IMG/VR virus record: IMGVR_UViG_3300025096_000055
Span: 1 to 37,527 of that record
Source of the DNA: a virus
Reading direction: 5' to 3' (one strand)
DNA: 37,527 bases
The notes beneath the pieces are model-generated. The model was not told where the DNA came from and made no database searches. It worked only from the letters and a program-made list of their open reading frames with translations. A program made the translations under genes and the position numbers. Below, in pieces: positions 28,240-37,411 of the stretch (the first letter of the stretch is position 1; each line of letters opens with the position of its first letter).

Positions 28240-30578
28240 GCAACGGTACTAAGGTTAAGAAGAGGGATGGGAGGATTGAATCTCTCAATCTTGAAAAGAT
28301 GCATAAGATGGTTGATGAAGCTTGTAAAGGACTTGCTGGAGTATCCGCAAGTCAAGTGGAGATGACATCTGGAATTCAACTGTATGATGGAATTACAACA
28401 GAAGAAATCCAAGAGATTCTTATTAAGTCTGCCAGTGATCTTATAGATTTAGATCATCCCAACTACCAGTACGTTGCTGCACGACTTTTGCTCTTTGCAG
28501 TTCGAAAAAGTCTTTATGGAAGGATGAGAGAACATCCAACATTCGAAGATCATATTGTACATTTGTGTACAGTAAATCTTTATGATAACGAAATCTTTCA
28601 AAAATATAGTCAAGAAGAGATCCATAAAGCAGGTTCTTGGGTTGACCATGATAGGGACATGATGTTTACCTATGCAGGTCTTCGCCAGGTAGTTGACAAA
28701 TATCTTGTACAAGATAGAAGTACTGGAAGGGTTTATGAGACGCCCCAGTTCATGTATATGATGATAGCATTGACTATATTTTCACAATACCCTAAAGAAA
28801 GGAGAATGAATTATGTCCGAAGATACTACGACGCAATCAGCAAGCACAGAATCAACATCCCAACCCCGATCATGGCAGGAGTACGGACCCCTCTTCGTCA
28901 ATTTGCATCTTGTGTTTTGGTTGATGCTGATGACACCCTCGATTCTATTTTTAGCAGCGATATGGCTATTGGCAAATACGTCGCACAACGTGCTGGTATC
29001 GGCATTAATGCGGGACGAATCAGAGGGATCAACGCCAAAATCAGAGGAGGAGAAGTCCAGCATACGGGAGTCGTACCATTTCTCAAAAAATTTGAATCGA
29101 CTGTCAGATGCTGCACTCAAAACGGGATCCGAGGCGGGTCAGCTACTGTCCACTTTCCTATCTGGCACCAGGAAATTTGTGATATCCTTGTCCTCAAAAA
29201 CAACAAAGGAACAGAAGACAACCGAGTCAGAAAACTAGATTACAGCATCCAGTTAAGTAAGTTATTCTATGAACGTTTTATCCAAGATAAGGAAATCTCG
29301 TTATTTTCCCCTCATAGTGTTCCTAACCTTTATGAGAGTTTTGGGACCGATGATTTTGATAGCTTATACTGCCAGTACGAAGATGATGAGTCCATCCCCA
29401 GAACTACCATTGGAGCTCAAGAACTCATCCTTGACTTATTAAAGGAAAGAGCAGAGACTGGTAGAATCTATATCATGAATATAGATCACTGCAATTCTCA
29501 TTCTTCCTTTAAAGATAAAGTGAATATGAGTAATCTATGTCAAGAAATTACATTACCAACTGTTCCTATTCAGCATATTGATGACCATTTAGGTGAAATT
29601 GCTTTATGTATTCTTTCCGCAGTTAATGTAGGTAAGGTTAATTCTGATAGTGAATTGGAAGATCTTTGTGATCTTGCTGTTCGTGGGTTGGAAGAATTGA
29701 TAGACTATCAAGATTACCCCGTAGAGGCGGCCAGAATCGCTACTGAGGGTCGCCGATCTATTGGAGTAGGGTTTATTGGTCTCGCCCATTATTTGGCGAA
29801 ACTGGGGTTTGATTACGGGTCACAAGAGGCATGGGATGCTGTCCATGGACTCTCGGAATCCTTCCAATATTATCTTCTAAAGACATCCAATGAGGTTGCT
29901 AAGGAGAAAGGATGGTGTGAGAACTTTGGAAGGACTAAGTATGCAGATGGTATTTTGCCAATAGATACATATAAGAAAGACGTAGATAACATTTGTTCGC
30001 AACCTTTACAACATGACTGGGAATCTCTTAGAGCATCTATCTTGGAACACGGATTACGGCACTCAACATTGTCCGCACAAATGCCTTCGGAGAGCAGTTC
30101 CGTTGTGTCAAATGCAACCAATGGAATCGAGCCACCTAGAGACTACTTGTCCATTAAAAAATCAAAGAAGGGACCTCTTAAGCAGATTGTTCCTTCCTAT
30201 GCCACCTTAAAGAATAATTATACCCTTCTCTGGGAGATGCCAAATAACGAAGGATATATTAATATAGTTGCAGTTATGCAGAAGTTCTTCGATCAAGCAA
30301 TTTCTGGTAACTGGTCCTATAATCCAGAACATTATCCTGATAATGAAGTACCAGTATCAGTAATGGCAAACGATCTTCTAACTACATATAAGTTAGGCTG
30401 GAAGACTTCTTACTATCAGAATACTCATGACATGAAGAGTGATGAGGAACCATCTCATTCAATAGGATGGCATGATAATGTTTCTGAGGTAGGGGTTCAA
30501 GGAAAGACTCAGTTACGACAATTGATTAATGAATTAAGTACCGCTGATGAAGGAGAGTGTGAGTCCTGTGCAGTCTAA
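28236..30578 (+). CDS. nrdA: Ribonucleotide reductase class Ia large subunit NrdA
   Basis: 780 residues. Reduces ribonucleotides to deoxyribonucleotides. N-terminal ATP-cone-like region (KKRDGRIESLNLEKMH). Active-site cysteines: Cys226 (SCVLVDAD), Cys435 in NLCQE with Glu437, Cys458 (CILSAVN); C-terminal redox pair Cys775/Cys778 (ECESCAV), which hands electrons from thioredoxin or glutaredoxin. The Cys-Cys tail and radical-transfer context fit class I. Start overlaps the primase stop. A 141-aa ORF inside it in another frame is a shadow. Followed by nrdB with no glutaredoxin gene between. Confidence 0.97.
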   Translation: MSNGTKVKKRDGRIESLNLEKMHKMVDEACKGLAGVSASQVEMTSGIQLYDGITTEEIQEILIKSASDLIDLDHPNYQYVAARLLLFAVRKSLYGRMREHPTFEDHIVHLCTVNLYDNEIFQKYSQEEIHKAGSWVDHDRDMMFTYAGLRQVVDKYLVQDRSTGRVYETPQFMYMMIALTIFSQYPKERRMNYVRRYYDAISKHRINIPTPIMAGVRTPLRQFASCVLVDADDTLDSIFSSDMAIGKYVAQRAGIGINAGRIRGINAKIRGGEVQHTGVVPFLKKFESTVRCCTQNGIRGGSATVHFPIWHQEICDILVLKNNKGTEDNRVRKLDYSIQLSKLFYERFIQDKEISLFSPHSVPNLYESFGTDDFDSLYCQYEDDESIPRTTIGAQELILDLLKERAETGRIYIMNIDHCNSHSSFKDKVNMSNLCQEITLPTVPIQHIDDHLGEIALCILSAVNVGKVNSDSELEDLCDLAVRGLEELIDYQDYPVEAARIATEGRRSIGVGFIGLAHYLAKLGFDYGSQEAWDAVHGLSESFQYYLLKTSNEVAKEKGWCENFGRTKYADGILPIDTYKKDVDNICSQPLQHDWESLRASILEHGLRHSTLSAQMPSESSSVVSNATNGIEPPRDYLSIKKSKKGPLKQIVPSYATLKNNYTLLWEMPNNEGYINIVAVMQKFFDQAISGNWSYNPEHYPDNEVPVSVMANDLLTTYKLGWKTSYYQNTHDMKSDEEPSHSIGWHDNVSEVGVQGKTQLRQLINELSTADEGECESCAV

Positions 30579-30588
30579 TATTAAAGGA

Positions 30589-31719
30589 ATGACGGTATTT
30601 AATACCGATCCTGTCGATACCAAGAAGCAACCAATGTTTTTTGGGAAACCTCTTGGGGTTCAACGTTATGATTCGTATAAGTATCCTGCTTTTGAGAAGT
30701 TAACTACTCAACAGTTAGGATATTTTTGGAGACCAGAAGAGGTGTCTCTACAGAAAGATCGGGGTGATTATCAGATGTTGCGTCCAGAACAGAAGCATAT
30801 CTACACTTCTAACTTGAAGTATCAGATTATGTTAGATTCTGTACAGGGTCGTGCTCCTGGTATGGCTTTTATGCCATTCTGTTCTCTTCCTGAACTAGAG
30901 TCTTGTATGGAAGTATGGCAATTTATGGAGATGATCCATAGTCGTTCTTATACTTATATTGTTAAGAATGTATATTCGAATCCTTCTGATGTGTTTGATA
31001 CCATTCTTTATGATGAGAAAATTTTAGAACGTGCTAAGAGTGTAACAGAATCATATGATGATTTTATTAATGATGCCCATCAGTATGGTCAGAGTAATTT
31101 TTGGAAACAAGATTGGAAGGGATCTCCTTCAACGGAATATACTATTAAAGATTTAAAAAGAAAACTTTATCGGGCAATTGCGAATGTTAACATCCTGGAA
31201 GGAATACGGTTTTATGTTTCTTTTGCTTGCAGTTTTGCTTTTGGTGAACTTAAATGCATGGAAGGTTCAGCAAAGATTATTTCCCTCATCGCCAGAGACG
31301 AGAATCAACATTTGGCGATTACACAAAACATATTAAATAATTGGAGAAAGGGTGATGACCCTGAGATGAAAGAAATAATGAAGGAAGAGGAAGAGTGGAC
31401 CTATAAAATGTATGATGTATGTGTGAATGAGGAAAAGGCATGGGCAGAATATTTGTTTAAGGACGGGAGTATGGTTGGTTTAAATGAAAAACTTTTACAT
31501 CAGTATGTTGAGTGGATTGCTAATCGTAGAATAAAAGCAATAGGATTAAACCCCCAGTATGATATTCCCGCAAGTCATAATCCTTTACCATGGACTCAGC
31601 ATTGGATTTCTTCTAAAGGTCTTCAAGTTGCTCCCCAAGAGACGGAAGTTGAGTCGTATGTAGTTGGTGGTATTAAGCAAGATGTTAAGAAAGATACCTT
31701 CTCAGGATTTAAACTTTAG
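30589..31719 (+). CDS. nrdB: Ribonucleotide reductase small subunit NrdB
   Basis: 376 residues; provides the di-iron tyrosyl radical for NrdA. Start MTVFNTDPVDTKKQPMFFG matches the T4 NrdB N-terminus; the frame is open earlier, from 30547. Iron ligands Asp83 (LDSVQG), Glu114 and His117 (EMIHSRSY), radical Tyr121, then a second ligand set in KIISLIARDENQHL. These correspond to E. coli Asp84, Glu115, His118 and Tyr122. The C-terminal tail FSGFKL is the NrdA-binding end (E. coli: ...LSNFQL). It starts 11 bases after the nrdA stop. Cyanophages usually code both subunits adjacent like this. Confidence 0.95.
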   Translation: MTVFNTDPVDTKKQPMFFGKPLGVQRYDSYKYPAFEKLTTQQLGYFWRPEEVSLQKDRGDYQMLRPEQKHIYTSNLKYQIMLDSVQGRAPGMAFMPFCSLPELESCMEVWQFMEMIHSRSYTYIVKNVYSNPSDVFDTILYDEKILERAKSVTESYDDFINDAHQYGQSNFWKQDWKGSPSTEYTIKDLKRKLYRAIANVNILEGIRFYVSFACSFAFGELKCMEGSAKIISLIARDENQHLAITQNILNNWRKGDDPEMKEIMKEEEEWTYKMYDVCVNEEKAWAEYLFKDGSMVGLNEKLLHQYVEWIANRRIKAIGLNPQYDIPASHNPLPWTQHWISSKGLQVAPQETEVESYVVGGIKQDVKKDTFSGFKL

Positions 31720-31739
31720 AATTGAAGAGAATTTAAAGA

Positions 31740-31747
31740 AATAAATA
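31740..31747 (+). promoter_or_regulatory. Late promoter AATAAATA for the tail-fibre gene
   Basis: 7/8 to the T4 late consensus, 35 bp before the GTG at 31782. A strong TAGGAG with ATG at 31761 follows, but that ATG is directly followed by TAA. Confidence 0.62.
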
Positions 31748-31781
31748 CATATAGGAGATAATGTAATTTGGGGTAGAGTAG

Positions 31782-34100
31782 GTGCCGTTAAAGAAACCTT
31801 CGGAATATTTTTCCAATAAAAAACTTGCTGGTTTATCTGGTTTGATAGATCAACAGAGGGAAGACATAGTACCTAAGGTAGCTGTAAAGGCATCTAGTAC
31901 TATGCTTACAGATACTTTTGATAATTTCAGAAAGAATGTTGATAAGGTAGAGGAATTAAGTTCAACTGTACAGGATATTAGGGAGGATATTAAGGGTCTT
32001 CTTTCTCAGGATGATCTTGATTCTGCCATGATGGCACATTTACTTACTGTTGAAGAATCCGTAAAGGGTATTCAAAGTAGAGTAGAAGGGGTAAATGCTA
32101 AGACTTTATTGAAAATAAAAGGAGATTTTTCTGATCTTACTGAAACTGTTAATAATTTCGTAGAAGTTGAAGTACCCAAATATAGAAAATTAATTTTAGA
32201 TTCTAGATCTAATGTTGATGATAAATTTAATTCGCATAAAGAATCTGTTCATCAATGGGAAGAGACTGTTGATGGTAAATTAGTTGAGTTTGATGGTAAT
32301 ATTGATAATAGATTTGTTGAAATGAAGAATACCCTTAAGGGTATTAATAATGGAGATCTATCTCAAGTAAGGCGCGATATTAAAGGCGCTCATATTTCTA
32401 TAGAGAATGTTCTTAATGATCAATCAGATCATAAGAAATTTATTGGTAATGTTACTCAGTCATTAGAACAAAAAATTGTTGATAGTAATCAAGTAATAGA
32501 TCAAAAATTTGAGAAAGTTGAAGAGGAGTTTGATAGAGTTGAAAAGGAGTTTGGGGCATACCTAACAGAACATGATAAAGTATATGATGAATGGAATACT
32601 AAGTGTACTGATTTTATTAAAGAGGAAGTATCAAAATTTGAAACTGATCTTAGTGAAAAGGTTGTTAAATTAGAATTAGATCTTCTTAAGAGTGATAAAA
32701 AATCACAAGAAACTTATTCTGAATTAAATGAACATTATAAAGTTGCTAAGAAAGATATATCAAATGCACTGAAAAATCTTAAAAAAGAATCTAAATCTTC
32801 ATCAACTCTTCTTAGTACAACTCGTAATCAATTAAATGAAAAAATTGATACGATTCTCCCAACATTAGATAATAAGATTGAGAATCTAGAAAAAACTCTG
32901 AAAGAGTTGGTGCGCCAGCGTGTTGAAGAAGTTAAGTATGATTTAAATTATTTTAATAAGGAAAAGTCAAAATCAATTAAGGAGAGTACTAATAGGTTAG
33001 ATAAAAAATTAAATAATAAGATTACTCATTTAGAGAATCTTTTAAAGAATTTTAAACCAGAAAAATTTGATGAAGTTTTATCAGAACAAGTAATTAAGGA
33101 AGGGGTTAATCTTGGCGGAGATCCAAATACAACTACTAAAGATCCCCTAACTCCATTAAGTAAGAATTTTGTAACTTTAGATCAACTTCAAAGTCATTAT
33201 AAACTCTTTATTAATAGAATCCAACAACAACTATCAACATTAGGTGGCGGTGGTGAAACTAGATTAGAATTTTTGGATGATATTGATCGTGATACTGCTA
33301 AAACAGATGGGTATTTCTTAAAGTATAATTCTTCATCTGGTAAATGGGTAGGTCAGGCTGGGGATTCTGATTGGGATATTGATAGTGTTGGTATTAGTAC
33401 TACTAAGAAGGTAGGTGTTGGAACAACAGCAAGATCTGATTACGCATTATATGTTGAAGGACATCAATACGTTGATGGAAACATCACTGTTGGCGGAACT
33501 ATTACATATGAAGATGTTACTAATGTAGATTCAATTGGTATTGTTACTGCAAGAGCAGGTGTACATATACCAACGGATTCGACAAATCTTCAAATAGGTG
33601 CTGGTAATGATTTGAAGTTATATCACGATGGAACTGATAGTTATATTGTAAATACTACAGGTACATTAAGAATAGATCCTAAGAGTGGGGAACGAGGTAT
33701 TATTCTTACTGGTGATGGTTCAGTAGATTTGTACTATGATAATAGTAAGGTTGCTGAAACGGTATCTGGAGGATTTACCGTAACAGGAACTGCTTCAGCA
33801 ACAGATTTTAATACTACATCTGATGCTAAACTGAAGACTAATATTAAGATTATTGAAGATCCAATAACAAAAATTCTAAAGATTGAAGGTGTTTCCTTTA
33901 ATTGGAAGTCGGATAATAAACCATCTCTTGGTGTTATTGCTGATCAATTACAGACTGTTCTACCAGAATTGGTAAGTGATGGTGATCCTAAGGCTGTTAA
34001 TTATAATGGATTAATTGGTTTGTTGATAGAAGTAGTAAAGGATCAACAGAACCAAATTGATGAACTTAAGGAAGAGTTTAATAAATATAAAAAAGCCTAG
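31782..34100 (+). CDS. Tail fibre with long coiled coil and S74 intramolecular chaperone
   Basis: 772 residues, GTG start. Residues ~40-450 are a long, heptad-rich coiled coil (IKGLLSQDDLDSAM, RNQLNEKIDTILPTLDNKIE). A beta-rich shaft follows: LQIGAGNDLKLYHDG at ~600-620 is a motif frequent in marine phage fibres. The end is a Peptidase_S74 chaperone with TSDAKLKTN (Ser680-Asp681, the self-cleavage motif) and SFNWKSDNKPSLGVIADQLQ, closing with a coiled coil. S74 domains assemble trimeric fibres and cut themselves off. The upstream in-frame ATG (31761) is blocked by TAA and TAG, so GTG 31782 is the earliest usable start. Host adhesion or long tail fibre. Confidence 0.88.
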   Translation: MPLKKPSEYFSNKKLAGLSGLIDQQREDIVPKVAVKASSTMLTDTFDNFRKNVDKVEELSSTVQDIREDIKGLLSQDDLDSAMMAHLLTVEESVKGIQSRVEGVNAKTLLKIKGDFSDLTETVNNFVEVEVPKYRKLILDSRSNVDDKFNSHKESVHQWEETVDGKLVEFDGNIDNRFVEMKNTLKGINNGDLSQVRRDIKGAHISIENVLNDQSDHKKFIGNVTQSLEQKIVDSNQVIDQKFEKVEEEFDRVEKEFGAYLTEHDKVYDEWNTKCTDFIKEEVSKFETDLSEKVVKLELDLLKSDKKSQETYSELNEHYKVAKKDISNALKNLKKESKSSSTLLSTTRNQLNEKIDTILPTLDNKIENLEKTLKELVRQRVEEVKYDLNYFNKEKSKSIKESTNRLDKKLNNKITHLENLLKNFKPEKFDEVLSEQVIKEGVNLGGDPNTTTKDPLTPLSKNFVTLDQLQSHYKLFINRIQQQLSTLGGGGETRLEFLDDIDRDTAKTDGYFLKYNSSSGKWVGQAGDSDWDIDSVGISTTKKVGVGTTARSDYALYVEGHQYVDGNITVGGTITYEDVTNVDSIGIVTARAGVHIPTDSTNLQIGAGNDLKLYHDGTDSYIVNTTGTLRIDPKSGERGIILTGDGSVDLYYDNSKVAETVSGGFTVTGTASATDFNTTSDAKLKTNIKIIEDPITKILKIEGVSFNWKSDNKPSLGVIADQLQTVLPELVSDGDPKAVNYNGLIGLLIEVVKDQQNQIDELKEEFNKYKKA
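34080..34087 (+). promoter_or_regulatory. Late promoter AATAAATA
   Basis: 7/8 match, within the last codons of the S74 fibre gene, 24 bp before ATG 34112. Confidence 0.5.
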
Positions 34101-34111
34101 TATAAACGAAA

Positions 34112-35224
34112 ATGGCAATTAAAATTTCAGGTTCTACTATCATTGACGATAGTAGAAACATTGTTAATGCTGGTATTATAACTGCCTCTTCATTTAATTC
34201 CTCAGCTGGTGCAGGACTTACTATAGTCGATGGAGGAGTATTATTTTCAGGGGTTGTAACTTCTACCAGTTTTTCTGGTTCCTTAGCAGCAAGCAATTTA
34301 ACAGGAACTATTACTGCATCAGCAATAACATTAGCAGACGAATCATCTGATACAACTTGCTTCCCAGTTTTTGCAACAGCAGCTACTGGAGACTTAGCAC
34401 CTAAGACAGGTGATAATTTAACATTCAATTCATCTTCTGGAGCACTAACAGCAACTTCATTTGTTGGAGATGTAACTGGTGATGTAACTGGTACTGCTAC
34501 CACTGCTACTAATCTTGCTAATGCCGCTAATATAACTACTGGCACTATTAATGTAGCACGTTTAGGTAGTGGTGCTTCTGGAACGAAGTTCTTACGTGGT
34601 GATAATACATGGCAAACTGTTTCTGGTGGTGGTGGTGATGTTATAGATGATACTACACCACAACTAGGTGGTAATTTAGATATTAATTCCAAGTATATAA
34701 CTGGAACTGGTGGTGTTAATGTTACTGGTATTATAACTGCTACCACTTTTAGTGGAAATTTACCAACAACAGATTTAACCGGAACCATTACCAATGCTCA
34801 GTTAGCAGGTTCTATTGCTAATGCTAAGTTAGTAAATGATAGTGTCTCATTCGGTGGTGTGTCTGTTGACTTAGGTGCTTCTGATGCAACACCAGCATTT
34901 GACTTAACTGATGCAACCGCATATCCTTACACTAGTCTCACTGGAATTACTACAGAAATTGTAGGTGATACAACACCACAACTAGGTGGTAATTTAGATA
35001 TTAATAGTAAGTATATAACCGGAACTGGTGGTGTTAATGTTACTGGTGTCGTAACTGCCACAAGTTTTACTGGTAATGGTTCTAATTTAACTGGAATTGT
35101 AACTTCTATTGTTGCTGGTAGTAATGTAACTATTTCTGGTTCAACCGGACAAGTAACCATCAATTCCTCTGGCGGTGGAGGATCATCAGGTCCAGATCCA
35201 GTAATCATGGGAATGATATTCTAA
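34112..35224 (+). CDS. Repeat-rich tail-fibre/adhesin protein
   Basis: 370 residues, rich in Thr, Ser, Gly, Ala and Asn, with almost no charge. A duplicated module starts at residues ~180 and ~286 (DTTPQLGGNLDINSKYITG). Alternating strand motifs such as VTATSFTGNGSNLTG and LRGDNTWQTV occur in phage fibre and receptor-binding proteins. The end is Gly-rich (SGGGGSSGPDPVIMGMIF), a tail that I associate with marine myovirus fibres. No signal peptide or S74 domain. Late promoter 24 bp upstream. Likely a fibrous adhesin that contacts the host surface. Confidence 0.8.
   Translation: MAIKISGSTIIDDSRNIVNAGIITASSFNSSAGAGLTIVDGGVLFSGVVTSTSFSGSLAASNLTGTITASAITLADESSDTTCFPVFATAATGDLAPKTGDNLTFNSSSGALTATSFVGDVTGDVTGTATTATNLANAANITTGTINVARLGSGASGTKFLRGDNTWQTVSGGGGDVIDDTTPQLGGNLDINSKYITGTGGVNVTGIITATTFSGNLPTTDLTGTITNAQLAGSIANAKLVNDSVSFGGVSVDLGASDATPAFDLTDATAYPYTSLTGITTEIVGDTTPQLGGNLDINSKYITGTGGVNVTGVVTATSFTGNGSNLTGIVTSIVAGSNVTISGSTGQVTINSSGGGGSSGPDPVIMGMIF
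34649..34754 (+). repeat. 106-bp direct repeat, copy 1
   Basis: Encodes DTTPQLGGNLDINSKYITG... in the adhesin; nearly identical at DNA level to the copy 318 bp downstream, with identical runs and few silent or conservative changes. Confidence 0.8.
34967..35072 (+). repeat. 106-bp direct repeat, copy 2
   Basis: Second copy, 318 bp (106 codons) after the first, in frame, so loss or gain by recombination would keep the reading frame. Confidence 0.8.
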
Positions 35225-35246
35225 ATATAATTAAGGAGATAAAAAC

Positions 35247-35606
35247 ATGACTGCACCAAATTTAAAAAGTCCAACAACAATTACTGGGAAGACTGCAAGA
35301 TATGCTGTGACTGCATCTATTGCTGCAGCATTGAGCAATGCTTCTTCTAGTGGCAAGGTATTGAAAATTAATAGTATCCTTTGTGCAAATGTTGATGGTG
35401 TAAATGCTGCTGATATCAGTGTCAGTATTTACGATGGTTCAACAGATAGATATATCGCGAAGGAAATTAAGGTTCCTGCAAAAGCAACTCAAATTTTATG
35501 TGCAAAGGATACATATTTTTACTTAGAAGAAAACGATTCTATTCGTGCAGTAGCCTCAGTAGCAAGTGATCTTGAACTTGTTATTGGTTATGAGGATATA
35601 TCATAA
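35247..35606 (+). CDS. Small structural protein, 119 aa
   Basis: AAGGAG lies a few bases before the ATG (35233-35238 area). Beta-rich with a sequence typical of a single compact domain: LKINSILCANVDGVNAADISVSIYDG, then VPAKATQILCAKDTYFYLEENDSIRA. No membrane segment. Its TAA overlaps the ATG of the propeller gene, so both are coupled. A tail-tip, collar or fibre-accessory role is plausible from context. TCTAAATA (35220-35227), one base from the late consensus, may be its late promoter. Confidence 0.75.
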   Translation: MTAPNLKSPTTITGKTARYAVTASIAAALSNASSSGKVLKINSILCANVDGVNAADISVSIYDGSTDRYIAKEIKVPAKATQILCAKDTYFYLEENDSIRAVASVASDLELVIGYEDIS

Positions 35607-37369
35607 TGTCAAGGGCAAGAGGTCTTATTACAGGAGGAGATTTTGAATCAAGATCTTCTGGAATGTATGATAGTGTAGATAATATAAGAATTGATGCTAT
35701 ATCCCAAGCAGGATTGAAGAAAGTGGGATTACATCAAAAAAACTTATATACCACTGGATTAAGTAGTCCATATGGATTTGCTTGGTCACCAGATGGACTT
35801 CATTTGTATCTCACATACAGTGGTGATTATATTAAACATATTGAGTGTACCTCTCCTTTTGAGGTTACAACAGGATCAAGTACGCAAGCAACCTTTAGCT
35901 GTTATACTTATGACACCACCACTTATTCTATAGAAGTATCTCCAGATGGAAGATATCTTTATTTTGGTGGAACTACTGAAGATACTATATTACAGTTCAC
36001 AATGGGGGATCCGTGGCAGATATCAACTAATCCAACCAATAATCTTTTTAGTGCAGGATATGAGCAAATAAACAAAAGATTAAATAATATTTTCGGTATA
36101 GGTAGTGTGGATGCAAGTGTAAGAGGATTAGAATTTAATGATGATGGCACAAAATTATATTTAATTGGATTTGGTGATGACAATATCCAACAATTTTCAT
36201 TATCAACTGCATATAATGTTGGAACTCTTGATACTTATGAAGGTGCGTATAGTCTTGGTGGAGATGGTCTTACAACTCCATATAGTTTAAGGTGGAATAA
36301 TGATGGAACCAAATTTTTTGCAGTTAACTATGGGACAGATAAAGTTGTTGAGTATAGTGTATCAAATGCATATGATGTTACAAGTGGAACAATAACTGAG
36401 GGAACAAATTTCTCTACTACATCATATGAGAGCAATCCCTTTGATGTAGGATTTAATGCTGATGGAACACAAATGTTTGTTATTGGCAATGGTAGTGACA
36501 AAATTCATGAATGGACTTTAAGCACTGGATTTGATCTATCTTCAACAGTAACCTATGTTTCAGGAACATCATTAGGATTAACTAATCCAGCACACTTTGA
36601 TTTTAATCCCACAGGAACAAAGTTGGTAGTTATTGATTATAATTCAGATGAAGCCAAAGCATATAACCTAAGTACAGGATTTGATTCATCAACAATTTCA
36701 AACTACGAAACACTTGATTTATCATCAGCACAGTGGCCATCAGCCCCCTCTACAACCGCTTATATAACAAATTATTTTGCTACTCCATCTGGTTGTAGAT
36801 TTAATGGTGATGGAACTACAATTACATTTTTGGATAGATATTCTTCCTCATATGATAAAGCAGTATCAATTCCGTTAACAACTGCATACGAGTTATCAAG
36901 TTTTTCTGATGGTTGTATAGATTTGGCAACTCGTGGCAGCGACCATCCATCATCATTTAGGTTTAATCCTGATGGAACAAAGTGTTATGTTTTGGATGGA
37001 ACTGATGATAAGATATATCAGTGGAGTCTTGCCGTACCATATGTTTTGGGTAGAGGTTCAACTGTGATGACTTATGATGGGGTATCATCGTCTCTTACTT
37101 CATCAGATCCAACATTAAGAGGTTTTGATTTTACTCCTGATGGAAAATGTATATTTACTTGTGGAACTTCTACTGATACAATTGGACACTTTACACTCTC
37201 AGTTCCCTTTGATGTTACTAGTACATTAACATTTGTATCAGCAATAGATACAACATCATTTGAATCAAATCCTACTGATATTCGTGTTGTTAATACAACC
37301 GATGGATACAAACTTCATTTCTTAGGAATCGGTGCTGATAGAATTTATGAAATGGATATTAATTTCTAA
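35606..37369 (+). CDS. Beta-propeller-type adhesion protein
   Basis: 587 residues with about ten repeats of ~45-60 residues with pattern F-x-P-D-G-T-K-x-Y-x-x-G-x-x-x-D-x-I-x-x-W-x-L-S-T-x-Y-D. Examples: SPDGLHLYLTYSGDYIKHIE, FNPDGTKCYVLDGTDDKIYQW and FTPDGKCIFTCGTSTDTIGHF. This is the YncE-like/WD-like propeller type; each repeat would be one blade. The order of fibre, adhesin, small protein and propeller fits a host-recognition module. No catalytic motif. Variable residues cluster in the loops between blades, the usual place of binding specificity. ATG overlaps the previous stop (TAATG). Confidence 0.82.
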   Translation: MSRARGLITGGDFESRSSGMYDSVDNIRIDAISQAGLKKVGLHQKNLYTTGLSSPYGFAWSPDGLHLYLTYSGDYIKHIECTSPFEVTTGSSTQATFSCYTYDTTTYSIEVSPDGRYLYFGGTTEDTILQFTMGDPWQISTNPTNNLFSAGYEQINKRLNNIFGIGSVDASVRGLEFNDDGTKLYLIGFGDDNIQQFSLSTAYNVGTLDTYEGAYSLGGDGLTTPYSLRWNNDGTKFFAVNYGTDKVVEYSVSNAYDVTSGTITEGTNFSTTSYESNPFDVGFNADGTQMFVIGNGSDKIHEWTLSTGFDLSSTVTYVSGTSLGLTNPAHFDFNPTGTKLVVIDYNSDEAKAYNLSTGFDSSTISNYETLDLSSAQWPSAPSTTAYITNYFATPSGCRFNGDGTTITFLDRYSSSYDKAVSIPLTTAYELSSFSDGCIDLATRGSDHPSSFRFNPDGTKCYVLDGTDDKIYQWSLAVPYVLGRGSTVMTYDGVSSSLTSSDPTLRGFDFTPDGKCIFTCGTSTDTIGHFTLSVPFDVTSTLTFVSAIDTTSFESNPTDIRVVNTTDGYKLHFLGIGADRIYEMDINF

Positions 37370-37390
37370 ATTGTTGTTGTATAGATATCT

Positions 37391-37398
37391 AATAAATA
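37391..37398 (+). promoter_or_regulatory. Late promoter AATAAATA
   Basis: 7/8 match, 14 bp before ATG 37412, in a 42-bp gap. Confidence 0.6.
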
Positions 37399-37411
37399 CA
37401 TTTGTAGGACT

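Noticed and set aside
28813-29238. 141-aa ORF on the + strand in another frame
   Set aside because: It lies wholly inside nrdA, whose active-site motifs before, within and after it are intact; it is a frame shadow.
34078-34794. 238-aa antisense ORF rich in Val, Pro and Ala
   Set aside because: Antisense to the Thr/Ser-rich adhesin. The composition follows from reverse-complementing repeats; no other gene here is on the - strand.
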